Below, piece after piece: positions 18,705-32,133 of a DNA stretch of 64,000 nucleotides. The notes under the pieces were generated by a model. That model was not told where the DNA came from, ran no database searches, and was given only the letters and a program-made list of their open reading frames with translations. Positions within the stretch are counted from its first letter, which is position 1, and each line of letters begins with the position of its first letter. Both the position numbers and the translations under genes were made by a program. Location: NCBI GenBank assembly GCA_030844895.1, contig CM061226.1:115492574-115556573 (forward strand), in the 5' to 3' direction. This DNA comes from Ambrosia x helenae. Taxonomy: Eukaryota > Streptophyta > Magnoliopsida > Asterales > Asteraceae.

Positions 18705-21700
18705 GTCTCCCCTACTTTAGAAAATTTCGTCTCGAAATTTCTTTCAAGTGTAGGTTACTATAAAACAAAGGCGTTGTAAAGTTCAGCTAGATTTTTAAAT
18801 GAATTTTCATCATTTTTTGATTCGACAAAATTTAAAATAGTTGTTTTAATACCCAAAGTAAACGGTTCAAAATCCTTGACAGTTGACCCAAGGTTAGAAA
18901 TTTGAGAATTTAAATGCGAAAGGTTTTAGGAATGTGTAACTGGTAAGGGCAGAGATACTAATGAAACAGTCTCCCCTACTTTAGAATGGTTTCTAACCGA
19001 AATTTATTAAAGATAGGCAACATGATTTCGACTAACAGAGAGTGTAAGAGTATACAAAGTTTAAGGTTTTCAGTAGAGGTGGTAAAAAAAAAAATAGGCT
19101 TCCACAAAACTAATTGAAGCTTATGTAAAATGTTCTTATCGAAAATGCTAGCTATTAGTCAACGATCTAATGAAGAGGTAATTATAAAATAATGGGTAAG
19201 TTCTTGGTCAAACTCCCAGTCCGTTCCCGCAGTATCGTTTATGCTTATATATAGGGTGTACCGCAGCTAACCCACCACACTCCCGATACTTTGGACTCGT
19301 ACTGATTGTCTACCAATAGCCTAAATAGAATTACACACCACCCTCATGTACCTGTAAATCCATGATTGCGTTCCGGACCGTAATCATCGATTTACCTTAC
19401 ACTAAGGTGTTATGCTTTTCCATAACCCTAACATGAAATAAATGTGTGCAACCAATATGTAATAGCCACTGTAATGAAATAATGTTTAATCATGACATGG
19501 TTAGAGGTCCTTCCCTTCCGGGTTTTCCCTTTAACCGTAAAGTGAATAACATGTAAGTATAAGACATGGTTAGAGGTTCTTCCCTTTCGGGTTCACCCTT
19601 AACCGGTAACTTCTGTTCACCTCGTTGACTTTAAACACTCATATTGATAAACTCTGAGGTTTACACCGTTCCCCTCGGATTAAGAAATACTCTAATCCGA
19701 GTCGTACGTGGGCACTGGCTTAGATCTCATATGAGCTATCAACTAGTATGTTCATTGGCCATGAGTATGAACAAATATAATGTATGTATAACAGGGTTTT
19801 GCTCAAAACAGGAAAGAAAATGTGCATACCAAATATGCGTTCAAGTAAGTATATAAGTATAGAATAAAATTCCGACTGAAAGAATAGTATAACATAAATC
19901 GAGTAAATCGTTCAAAATGAAAGTAAACGAGTTAAATTAATGCTCAAAACCAGCGTTGTAAGAGTAACTACTAATAACTAGTGCGAGAGTAGTTGCGAAT
20001 AACGCGTGAGAATAACCACCCATAAAAGAATAATACAAGAGTAATAAGATAATGTACAAACGTAACTATAAATAGAATGGTGTAAGAATAAAATAATGAA
20101 ATTTACTGTGAATGAAAATGCACGGTACAGGTGTATAGCACACTGTCATGCGAGTTAAAATTTAGTAATTTTACATATATGCGTTATACTATAAAAGACT
20201 TTTAGCAACATTCTGATAAGAGGATATGTCCATCGTTTTGTTGGACCAAATGTTTTACAACTGAAAGAGTGTGAGTGCAATAAGATAAATTTTCGTTTAT
20301 GAAAAACGTAGTTTGCTCAAACTTTGTGATATAGTTGAAAGGATAGTAGTAATGCATGAGGATAATTTTTTTTTTAAAATCGAAGTGTGTTTTAGATTCA
20401 AAACAGGTTCATTTGAAAAATCTTCGTAAGTACACATTTTCTTGTGTTTTCGAGAATTCGAGTTGAAAAGTGTTTATACAGTATTTTATTAGTCGTAAGT
20501 TTCTTTTCCCGAAAACATATATTGAATCCGTTGTTTGAAAACAAGAAGGTTTATATTTGACTTGTAAAATATGCAATACTAGTTTATAAAATGCAAGATG
20601 AAACCATTTCATGAAATATGTGTAAATCTATTGTGTTTCAAAAGACCAAGATTTAAAATGATGTGAAGGTTGTGAATGATCCCAGATGCCTTGATGAATT
20701 TTGGAAAATAGATTTTTTCGTATTCAGACATTTATTTAACTTGTAGGTTGAAATCTCATTAAAGTCGATTTTTTTTTTAATTATTATGAAATGTTGAGAA
20801 AATCTAAGTGTTATTGGGTCAACTTGAAACCTTTTAATTGTCAAACTTTTACGAAAATTTATACATAAAAAGATCATTTGTTTGTAAGGATCGTTAAGGC
20901 ATCTCTTTGGGCTCATGGCGGCTACTTGTTTCAAGACACAAGGTGTATATAAAGTGTGTTCTAATTTGGCGAATAGACTTTGTGAAAAAAAAAGAAAAAA
21001 AAAACTTATAGGATAAGTTGTCAAATTAATTGTTTTAGAGATTTAAGGATATACTGTGACTTTGATCAAGTAAGTTTGTAAACATGGAGATATAATATAA
21101 GCTTTAATGTGATAATAAAACGAACAAAAAGTTTTAATAATGATGATAAGGAATTCAAAAGCGAATGATCAATGAATAATGGCATATGAAACATCAAGTG
21201 ATTATATTGAGTCTTCAAATGATAATCAAATATAAATATTAATGATATAAAACATTGGAATTGTTTCCATAGGAAACTTTGACTAGCTCAAGTAATTGAA
21301 ATTTCCTAGTGACTTGTGGGGGCGTACTTTAGCCTATAAGTGAATGCTCACCCTTCCAGATGGCACGTGCCCCATCACTAGTGAATTCCAAAGCTTTAGC
21401 GAGATGAAAAACGAGATGCAAAAATAGATCCTTGAGATATGGATTTCACTCCTAACTCAAAAATGTATTTCAAAATTGAAAACTATTGTGGAATGAAACC
21501 AATCACTAAGTTAAGGACATCACTCCCAGCTTAGTGGTTAAGTTTCTTTTTTGAAGGAAATACTCTTTGAGGTGTGGATGTCACTCCTATCTCAAAGATA
21601 TATTCCAAAGATAAATAACACATAGAGGAGTGAAACTAATCACCAAGGTATGGATGTCACTCCTAACTTGATGATATCGTTTCGTTTGTGAAATACGAGT

Positions 21701-21888
21701 GTCTTCTTCGCCAAGCAAAATATCGAAAGAATAACGAGAAATAATCATAACGAAAATATTTTGAAAGAAAATATAAGAAACGAGAGAAATATACACGAGA
21801 GGACTCGTGAAAGTAAACTTAGTTATAGTCTAGGCTAAAAGGCATTCTAATAACCTAATTCCCTATAACCATGGCTCTGATACCAATC
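18705..21888 (-). other. Internal region 1 of the array
   Basis: 3184 bp, no gag/pol motifs. It starts (left) with the polypurine tract. A second copy of that tract lies at about 18968-18988. A 69-bp direct repeat built on GGTTAGAGGT..TTAACCG lies at 19498-19610. Four spaced copies of TGGATKTCACTCCTA-like sequence lie at 21430-21680. It ends with the primer site complement at 21872-21885. Confidence 0.8.
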
Positions 21889-24626
21889 TGTAACACCCCA
21901 ACCGATGGCGGAAACATCGAGGTGTCACGTAGTGACGATTGTTCAATAGCTCATGGACTAAAGTGTAAATTTGAATACATTGATTAAATAATTTATTACA
22001 TTGAAAGGAAAAATACAAAGTACAATGATTCTAAAGCGTCAAGTCTAACTAGAATACAATGAAATCTAAGCTTAAATATAAATCCAAAAGCTTAAAAGAA
22101 ACGTCTCAATAATCACCTGAAACATGTACGAAAATAGTATATGTCAATACAAAAAATGTATTGGTGAGCATACCCTGTTTGAATAAATATAGTAGAAAAA
22201 GTGTTTAGCAATTCATGTGCGGTACCATTTGCAATTATGTAATAAGTAATATCCGTTCAAAACCAAACCTGAGAATAATGACTAACACATGACTAACCAA
22301 CTGAATAATGAATTAACAAGACAATGACCAAGATTCTCTCAACAGAGTCTCAAGGGGGTATACCATAGTACTATTCATTGAAAAGCTAGGCCGCACAGCG
22401 GTTAATGATTTTGACAAGTCATAGACACACCAATTAACATAAAGCAAACACACATGAGAATTGCATTTAGTAAAAGAAATAGAAACTTGATAGTAAGTAC
22501 ATGAGTCACCCCAAAATAGTAAAACAGTAAAAAGGGGAAAGATATACTCACAGTTTGCGAAAGCGATCAAAATCCACTTAAGCGATCGTGAGCTAAGTAA
22601 TGAGAATTCCGAGGAATTCAACCTATAATGTGTAAGAATACCAATAAGGAAATGTCTAATGTCTAAAGTATCTAGGGTCTAAGGCATTAGGGTTTGCTAA
22701 GTCGATTTGGGGAATTAAAGTTTTTATGATAAGTCGCGTTAATGTAAAAGTTGTATATCACAAATAATATATGAAAGGTTGTAAATGTGGTGTAGGTAAT
22801 ATAATTGTCACCTATTGAATATTTAGATAAAAATATATTTGAATAATTAAGACAAGATAATTTAGTTAATTACTTTAACTGAGTTAAAATAAATACAATA
22901 ATCATAAATGTATAAATAAATAATTATGTGTTTCACAATGATCTAACAAATGGTAATTAAGATTTTCAAACATAAAACATTTCTATTTTATAATAAAAGT
23001 ATTTATAAAATAGATGTCTAAATAGTGTAAGTTAATAAATGTTTAATTATATCTAATTAAACATAAATAATGCTAATAATACAACACATGACCCAAAAAT
23101 ACTATTTTTTATAGAAAATGGATTCTTCATGATGTAAATCAATGAAAATAATTTTCTCATAATTTTTATAAACCTATTTATATTTAAAACTGATTTAATA
23201 GAATTAAATCATGTTTAAATGATTAAAAATAGGAAAATTCATAAAAATAAGTGTTTTTCTGAACCAATAATTTTTATATAAGTTCATGATGATGAGAAAT
23301 AATTACCCAAAAAGTTTTAGATTAAAATCATTAAAAATGAATTTTTTATCAATTAAATACGATTAAAACAAATTAAATCAATAAATATATAAAAATATGA
23401 CATTTTCCAGAAAATAAAAGTGTGGTAATTTTCTTTATGGTGTCAAGATGCTACTCCTAAATTTTTATAATTTTTGGAGTAAAAATGAATTTATTATGAA
23501 TTATTTGGTTTATATGTATTATATATGTATATAATAATCACCAAATAAAAGAAAAAGAAAAAAAAAAATGCTGAAAAGAATGGTGGTGCTTGGGTTTGAA
23601 CTCGTGATCCCAAGTTTAATAAGCTAAGGCCTCCACCACTAGGCCAAGCAATGCTTTAGTTGTTACAAATGAACATATAAACAATTTATAATTTCAATAA
23701 TATTTATCTTCTTCTTCCCCAAATTATAGCCATTAAACCCTAATCCTAGATAAAACGATTGACACCATTTCTTAGTGATTACACGCAGGAAACATGGGGC
23801 AAATGATCGCAGGAGACTAACTAACAATATGGCACAAGAAAAACAAACTTACAACATCGAATTGAACTCGAAATCGAAGCTTCAAGCTCCGAACTAAACA
23901 CCACCATTTGGAGAGCTTTGGACGCGATTGTATCAGATTTTTTGTGGGTTTAATATGGTAATGAGTGCAGAAAACTATTGAGGCATTCGATTTATATAAT
24001 TGTTCGCTAAAAACGCCTCTTTAATCGATACATAAATTCCGGCGGTTACATTCTTTATACCCGGATTAAAAGTATAGTTATAACGCGTTACTGACCAATT
24101 TAAGAGAGGAAAACATGCTATTGGAGTGGAGAAACATAAACCTCATAATCAAAACGACTTGAAACGCCTTGTAACCGATTATTTGTACTCGCCGGAATTC
24201 TTTTCCGGTCGCCGGACTTGTTTGGCCGGAAAAAAAAAAAAAGAAAAACGGGTTCCAGCAAAAGAAAAAAATCAGAATTTAAACTTTCCTGAATTGACAC
24301 ATTAGGTCCCTCTAGATTTAACTAGGTTAGTTTTATTATGTTCCGGTTAGTTTTCCTTTATAAAACTTAACTTCGTTAAGTTAGTTTAACTAAAAAGTTT
24401 CTATAACTTTATAAAGTTTGTAATTTTTATGAAATTAATTGCGTAGACGTTTTAAGATACGTATTTGATAAAAACTTATACCCGACCCTTAATAAACCTA
24501 AATGAAAAAAAAATGTTTGCTCTTAAAATTAAATTTGAAAACGACGAGATTTACAGGGACTATAATGGAAATATTTGAAGGCTATTATTGTCTATTTGAC
24601 GAAAGACGAGGGTGACGGATGTCACA
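21889..24626 (-). repeat. LTR 2 of the array
   Basis: 2738 bp, shared by both units. Pol III boxes at 23593-23601 (B) and 23636-23646 (A). Confidence 0.9.
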
Positions 24627-27600
24627 GTCTCCCCTACTTTAGAAAATTTCGTCTCGAAATTTCTTTCAAGTGTAGGTTACTATAAAACAAAGGCGTTGTA
24701 AAGTTCAGCTAGATTTTTAAATGAATTTTCATCATTTTTTGATTCGACAAAATTTAAAATAGTTGTTTTAATACCCAAAGTAAACGGTTCAAAATCCTTG
24801 ACAGTTGACCCAAGGTTAGAAATTTGAGAATTTAAATGCGAAAGGTTTTAGGAATGTGTAACTGGTAAGGGCAGAGATACTAATGAAACAGTCTCCCCTA
24901 CTTTAGAATGGTTTCTAACCGAACTTTATTAAAGATAGGCAACATGATTTCGACTAACAGAGAGTGTAAGAGTATACAAAGTTTAAGGTTTTCAGTAGAG
25001 GTGGTAAAAAAAAAAAATAGGCTTCCACAAAACTAATTGAAGCTTATGTAAAATGTTCTTATCGAAAATGCTAGCTATTAGTCAACGATCTAATGAAGAG
25101 GTAATTATAAAATAATGGGTAAGTTCTTGGTCAAACTCCCAGTCCGTTCCCGCAGTATCGTTTATGCTTATATATAGGGTGTACCGCAGCTAACCCACCA
25201 CACTCCCGATACTTTGGACTCGTACTGATTGTCTACCAATAGCCTAAATAGAATTACACACCACCCTCATGTACCTGTAAATCCATGATTGCGTTCCGGA
25301 CCGTAATCATCGATTTACCTTACACTAAGGTGTTATGCTTTTCCATAACCCTAACATGAAATAAATGTGTGCAACCAATATGTAATAGCCACTGTAATGA
25401 AATAATGTTTAATCATGACATGGTTAGAGGTCCTTCCCTTCCGGGTTTTCCCTTTAACCGTAAAGTGAATAACATGTAAGTATAAGACATGGTTAGAGGT
25501 TCTTCCCTTTCGGGTTCACCCTTAACCGGTAACTTCTGTTCACCTCGTTGACTTTAAACACTCATATTGATAAACTCTGAGGTTTACACCGTTCCCCTCG
25601 GATTAAGAAATACTCTAATCCGAGTCGTACGTGGGCACTGGCTTAGATCTCATATGAGCTATCAACTAGTATGTTCATTGGCCATGAGTATGAACAAATA
25701 TAATGTATGTATAACAGGGTTTTGCTCAAAACAGGAAAGAAAATGTGCATACCAAATATGCGTTCAAGTAAGTATATAAGTATAGAATAAAATTCCGACT
25801 GAAAGAATAGTATAACATAAATCGAGTAAATCGTTCAAAATGAAAGTAAACGAGTTAAATTAATGCTCAAAACCAGCGTTGTAAGAGTAACTACTAATAA
25901 CTAGTGCGAGAGTAGTTGCGAATAACGCGTGAGAATAACCACCCATAAAAGAATAATACAAGAGTAATAAGATAATGTACAAACGTAACTATAAATAGAA
26001 TGGTGTAAGAATAAAATAATGAAATTTACTGTGAATGAAAATGCACGGTACAGGTGTATAGCACACTGTCATGCGAGTTAAAATTTAGTAATTTTACATA
26101 TATGCGTTATACTATAAAAGACTTTTAGCAACATTCTGATAAGAGGATATGTCCATCGTTTTGTTGGACCAAATGTTTTACAACTGAAAGAGTGTGAGTG
26201 CAATAAGATAAATTTTCGTTTATGAAAAACGTAGTTTGCTCAAACTTTGTGATATAGTTGAAAGGATAGTAGTAATGCATGAGGATAATTTTTTTTTTAA
26301 AATCGAAGTGTGTTTTAGATTCAAAACAGGTTCATTTGAAAAATCTTCGTAAGTACACATTTTCTTGTGTTTTCGAGAATTCGAGTTGAAAAGTGTTTAT
26401 ACAGTATTTTATTAGTCGTAAGTTTCTTTTCCCGAAAACATATATTGAATCCGTTGTTTGAAAACAAGAAGGTTTATATTTGACTTGTAAAATATGCAAT
26501 ACTAGTTTATAAAATGCAAGATGAAACCATTTCATGAAATATGTGTAAATCTATTGTGTTTCAAAAGACCAAGATTTAAAATGATGTGAAGGTTGTGAAT
26601 GATCCCAGATGCCTTGATGAATTTTGGAAAATAGATTTTTTCGTATTCAGACATTTATTTAACTTGTAGGTTGAAATCTCATTAAAGTCGATTTTTTTTT
26701 TAATTATTATGAAATGTTGAGAAAATCTAAGTGTTATTGGGTCAACTTGAAACCTTTTAATTGTCAAACTTTTACGAAAATTTATACATAAAAAGATCAT
26801 TTGTTTGTAAGGATCGTTAAGGCATCTCTTTGGGCTCATGGCGGCTACTTGTTTCAAGACACAAGGTGTATATAAAGTGTGTTCTAATTTGGCGAATAGA
26901 CTTTGTGAAAAAAAAAGAAAAAAAAAACTTATAGGATAAGTTGTCAAATTAATTGTTTTAGAGATTTAAGGATATACTGTGACTTTGATAAAGTAAGTTT
27001 GTAAACATGGAGATATAATATAAGCTTTAATGTGATAATAAAACGAACAAAAAGTTTTAATAATGATGATAAGGAATTCAAAAGCGAATGATCAATGAAT
27101 AATGGCATATGAAACATCAAGTGATTATATTGAGTCTTCAAATGATAATCAAATATAAATATTAATGATATAAAACATTGGAATTGTTTCCATAGGAAAC
27201 TTTGACTAGCTCAAGTAATTGAAATTTCCTAGTGACTTGTGGGGGCGTACTTTAGCCTATAAGTGAATGCTCACCCTTCCAGATGGCACGTGCCCCATCA
27301 CTAGTGAATTCCAAAGCTTTAGCGAGATGAAAAACGAGATGCAAAAATAGATCCTTGAGATATGGATTTCACTCCTAACTCAAAAATGTATTTCAAAATT
27401 GAAAACTATTGTGGAATGAAACCAATCACTAAGTTAAGGACATCACTCCCAGCTTAGTGGTTAAGTTTCTTTTTTGAAGGAAATACTCTTTGAGGTGTGG
27501 ATGTCACTCCTATCTCAAAGATATATTCCAAAGATAAATAACACATAGAGGAGTGAAACTAATCACCAAGGTATGGATGTCACTCCTAACTTGATGATAT

Positions 27601-27811
27601 CGTTTCGTTTGTGAAATACGAGTGTCTTCTTCGCCAAGCAAAATATCGAAAGAATAACGAGAAATAATCATAACGAAAATATTTTGAAAGAAAATATAAG
27701 AAACGAGAGAAATATACACGAGAGGACTCGTGAAAGTAAACTTAGTTATAGTCTAGGCTAAAAGGCATTCTAATAACCTAATTCCCTATAACCATGGCTC
27801 TGATACCAATC
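24627..27811 (-). other. Internal region 2 of the array
   Basis: 3185 bp, nearly identical to internal region 1 (for example GATAAAG at 26985 where unit 1 has GATCAAG at 21063). Primer site complement at 27795-27808. Confidence 0.85.
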
Positions 27812-30547
27812 TGTAACACCCCAACCGATGGCGGAAACATCGAGGTGTCACGTAGTGACGATTGTTCAATAGCTCATGGACTAAAGTGTAAATTTGAATA
27901 CATTGATTAAATAATTTATTACATTGAAAGGAAAAATACAAAGTACAATGATTCTAAAGCGTCAAGTCTAACTAGAATACAATGAAATCTAAGCTTAAAT
28001 ATAAATCCAAAAGCTTAAAAGAAACGTCTCAATAATCACCTGAAACATGTACGAAAATAGTATATGTCAATACAAAAAATGTATTGGTGAGCATACCCTG
28101 TTTGAATAAATATAGTAGAAAAAGTGTTTAGCAATTCATGTGCGGTACCATTTGCAATTATGTAATAAGTAATATCCGTTCAAAACCAAACCTGAGAATA
28201 ATGACTAACACATGACTAACCAACTGAATAATGAATTAACAAGACAATGACCAAGATTCTCTCAACAGAGTCTCAAGGGGGTATACCATAGTACTATTCA
28301 TTGAAAAGCTAGGCCGCACAGCGGTTAATGATTTTGACAAGTCATAGACACACCAATTAACATAAAGCAAACACACATGAGAATTGCATTTAGTAAAAGA
28401 AATAGAAACTTGATAGTAAGTACATGAGTCACCCCAAAATAGTAAAACAGTAAAAAGGGGAAAGATATACTCACAGTTTGCGAAAGCGATCAAAATCCAC
28501 TTAAGCGATCGTGAGCTAAGTAATGAGAATTCCGAGGAATTCAACCTATAATGTGTAAGAATACCAATAAGGAAATGTCTAATGTCTAAAGTATCTAGGG
28601 TCTAAGGCATTAGGGTTTGCTAAGTCGATTTGGGGAATTAAAGTTTTTATGATAAGTCGCGTTAATGTAAAAGTTGTATATCACAAATAATATATGAAAG
28701 GTTGTAAATGTGGTGTAGGTAATATAATTGTCACCTATTGAATATTTAGATAAAAATATATTTGAATAATTAAGACAAGATAATTTAGTTAATTACTTTA
28801 ACTGAGTTAAAATAAATACAATAATCATAAATGTATAAATAAATAATTATGTGTTTCACAATGATCTAACAAATGGTAATTAAGATTTTCAAACATAAAA
28901 CATTTCTATTTTATAATAAAAGTATTTATAAAATAGATGTCTAAATAGTGTAAGTTAATAAATGTTTAATTATATCTAATTAAACATAAATAATGCTAAT
29001 AATACAACACATGACCCAAAAATACTATTTTTTTATAGAAAATGGATTCTTCATGATGTAAATCAATGAAAATAATTTTCTCATAATTTTATAAACCTAT
29101 TTATATTTAAAACTGATTTAATAGAATTAAATCATGTTTAAATGATTAAAAATAGGAAAATTCATAAAAATAAGTGTTTTTCTGAACCAATAATTTTTAT
29201 ATAAGTTCATGATGATGAGAAATAATTACCCAAAAAGTTTTAGATTAAAATCATTAAAAATGAATTTTTTATCAATTAAATACGATTAAAACAAATTAAA
29301 TCAATAAATATATAAAAATATGACATTTTCCAGAAAATAAAAGTGTGGTAATTTTCTTTATGGTGTCAAGATGCTACTCCTAAATTTTTATAATTTTTGG
29401 AGTAAAAATGAATTTATTATGAATTATTTGGTTTATATGTATTATATATGTATATAATAATCACCAAATAAAAGAAAAAGAAAAAAAAAATGCTGAAAAG
29501 AATGGTGGTGCTTGGGTTTGAACTCGTGATCCCAAGTTTAATAAGCTAAGGGCTCCACCACTAGGCCAAACAATGCTTTAGTTGTTACAAATGAACATAT
29601 AAACAATTTATAATTTCAATAATATTTATCTTCTTCTTCCCCAAATTATAGCCATTAAACCCTAATCCTAGATAAAACGATTGACACCATTTCTTAGTGA
29701 TTACACGCAGGAAACATGGGGCAAATGATCGCAGGAGACTAACTAACAATATGGCACAAGAAAAACAAACTTACAACATCGAATTGAACTCGAAATCGAA
29801 GCTTCAAGCTCCGAACTAAACACCACCATTTGGAGAGCTTTGGACGCGATTGTATCAGATTTTTTGTGGGTTTAATATGGTAATGAGTGCAGAAAACTAT
29901 TGAGGCATTCGATTTATATAATTGTTCGCTAAAAACGCCTCTTTAATCGATACATAAATTCCGGCGGTTACATTCTTTATACCCGGATTAAAAGTATAGT
30001 TATAACGCGTTACTGACCAATTTAAGAGAGGAAAACATGCTATTGGAGTGGAGAAACATAAACCTCATAATCAAAACGACTTGAAACGCCTTGTAACCGA
30101 TTATTTGTACTCGCCGGAATTCTTTTCCGGTCGCCGGACTTGTTTGGCCGGAAAAAAAAAAAAGAAAAACGGGTTCCAGCAAAAGAAAAAAATCAGAATT
30201 TAAACTTTCCTGAATTGACACATTAGGTCCCTCTAGATTTAACTAGGTTAGTTTTATTATGTTCCGGTTAGTTTTCCTTTATAAAACTTAACTTCGTTAA
30301 GTTAGTTTAACTAAAAAGTTTCTATAACTTTATAAAGTTTGTAATTTTTATGAAATTAATTGCGTAGACGTTTTAAGATACGTATTTGATAAAAACTTAT
30401 ACCCGACCCTTAATAAACCTAAATGAAAAAAAAATGTTTGCTCTTAAAATTAAATTTGAAAACGACGAGATTTACAGGGACTATAATGGAAATATTTGAA
30501 GGCTATTATTGTCTATTTGACGAAAGACGAGGGTGACGGATGTCACA
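27812..30547 (-). repeat. LTR 3 of the array
   Basis: 2736 bp; the 5' LTR in the element's own orientation. Pol III boxes at 29515-29523 (B) and 29558-29568 (A). Private changes include AAGGGCTCC and GGCCAAACA near 29550-29570. Confidence 0.9.
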
Positions 30548-31675
30548 ATATTGCACGTCCTTCGTCCTCCAAAATCATGTTATGTAAAATAATGCATGCG
30601 TACATCACATTTCATATTTGGGGTTTTTCTCACATTCGACATGGCTGGGCCAAAATGCGTCATCTTCTTTGCAAGACACCAAAAGCACGCTCAATATTTT
30701 TCCGTACAACCATTTAAGCTTTGTTAAACTTTTTTTCTCTTAGGGTCTAACGTAGTTTTCCGTGTAAACGATTTTACGAACACGACCCAATCAGGGGTAG
30801 ATTCCATATGTTAGAAGATATATGTACTTGTATTCTACATCGTTTAAGAAAAAAGTTCCTTTTGGTTCAACATCATTTACGAGATCGTTGAAAATTGGTG
30901 ATTGATTAAGAATAGTTCTATCATTCAACGAACCGGGCACACTAAAAAATGCATGCCAAATCCAAAGATCTTGTGACGCAACCGCTTCAAGCATCATACA
31001 CGGCTTTTTATGATATCTGCTCGGGTGTTGGCCTTGCCACTTTGTTGGACAAAGTTCCCACTCACATTTCATACAATCTAAACTCCCGAGCATCCCGGGA
31101 AAACTATGTTTTTCTTCGTGAAACTCTAAAAGTTGTTGTACGTTACTAAAAGTAGGTTTTCTCTAATATTTTTCAAAATATAGTTCAATGACGTACGCAC
31201 AAAAAAAGTTAACACTTTCCCTAGCCGTTGCTCGGACATCTTTAGATAGTCATCCATTATGTCGGAACTTTGTCCGTAACTCAAGTGTCTAAGCGCGGTT
31301 GTGACCTTTTGCAACGCGGAAAATCCCATCTCTCCACGCGCATCGGGCCCTTTGTTGGAAATATTCGTAATTATTTTCTAAATCGTTTGATATTGTTAAA
31401 AATAAATTACGACTCATACGAAAACGCCGCCTAAAATTTCTTTCATCGTATGTTGGTTCGGGTGAGAAGTAATCACGTACCAATAATTCATTTGTGGCTT
31501 GTCATTCACGAACTATATACTTTCTACGTTTGGGTTCGGAGGTCCCTTCGTCATCCACTATAGCTTCAACGACTTTTTGAACGTTCGCTATTATAAATTC
31601 TGCGCCGTCGTCGGATGAGGACTCCAAAGCGAGTAGATCAAACTCATCAGATGAACTAGAAGATTGGTCCGACAT
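30548..31675 (-). pseudogene. Harbinger transposase, N-terminal and catalytic pieces
   Basis: Minus-strand DDE_Tnp_4-type transposase in several frames. Recognisable from the start near 31675: an acidic N-terminus, FRRRFRMSRNLFL, a helix-turn-helix-like block (ALQKVTTALRHLSYGQ), GSLDCM with the first catalytic Asp, MLEAVASQDLWIWHAFF, then LLTYGIYP where the family has an Asp before GIYP (here Tyr), and IERAFGVLQRR with the catalytic Glu. Further stops follow (near 30600-30660), and DEGRAI abuts the nested array. Frameshifts, stops and the lost Asp make it inactive. The missing C-terminus is at 15784-15970. Confidence 0.85.
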
Positions 31676-31935
31676 CTTGGTAGTATTTTTATAAAATGAT
31701 AGTTTGGAGAGGATTTTATGAAAATATGATTGTGTGAGTTTGGGTAGAAGATGGTATGGTTATATTTATAAAATAAATTAAATATATTTTTTTTTTCAAC
31801 CGTTACCAACGACTATTTTTTTTAAAAATTATTTTGTTTATTGTCAAACGGTCATAATCCCCCCCCCCACGCCGGTGGAATTCTCCCTGCCCCAAGGGCT
31901 TCCCCCCTCGTCCCGCCCCACTCCGGGTGGTCTAA

Positions 31936-32133
31936 AAATGATTAAATGAATAATTAGTTGACGAATAGAAATTAACCAATGAGATTAGGAGTGAGAATGT
32001 ATAAAGTTAGACTTTCTTTGAATTTAATAACCAAACTACCCATTTGGTAAATAATTTTGAAACTACCCATTTTGATAAATAGGTTTTCTAACTACACTAG
32101 TTTGGGAAAAAAAAGCTCTAAAAAATTACCCTA
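31936..32133. other. Short spacer
   Basis: AT-rich, with CTACCCATTT-like short repeats at 32037-32075; nothing else recognised. Confidence 0.5.

Larger units (their letters stand above)
15971..30547 (-). mobile_element. Tandem LARD-like retroelement array: LTR-int-LTR-int-LTR
   Basis: Two repeats of 5918 and 5923 bp plus a third LTR. LTRs (15971-18704, 21889-24626, 27812-30547; about 2.73 kb) run TGTAACACCCC...GATGTCACA on the plus strand. Orientation is minus: TGGCTCTGATACCA (the complement of an initiator tRNA-Met primer site) lies just left of LTRs 2 and 3, and a polypurine tract (AAAGTAGGGGAGAC on the minus strand) lies beside LTRs 1 and 2. Internal parts are only 3.18 kb and have no gag or pol. 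Open frames recur at the same offset in each unit but match nothing I know, so I treat them as chance. I see only a handful of single-base and A-run differences, so the duplication is recent. A long-LTR, coding-free element fits the LARD class, probably mobilised by a Ty3/gypsy relative. Confidence 0.9.
15532..31932 (-). mobile_element. PIF/Harbinger transposon split by a nested retroelement array
   Basis: Terminal sequences GACTATAAGGATTG (left) and, on the other strand, GACCACCCGGAGTGGGGCGGG (right) resemble the MITE ends at 40025 and 63085. TAA occurs at both flanks (15529-15531 and 31933-31935), the 3-bp Harbinger duplication. Without the nested array the element is about 1.8 kb and holds one minus-strand transposase pseudogene. 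No second (Myb-like) ORF is visible. Confidence 0.85.

Noticed and set aside
16395..28544. Repeated 102-, 123-, 70-, 69- and 67-residue frames in the array
   Set aside because: They recur only because the 5.9-kb unit is duplicated; none shows a family motif and several lie in LTRs.
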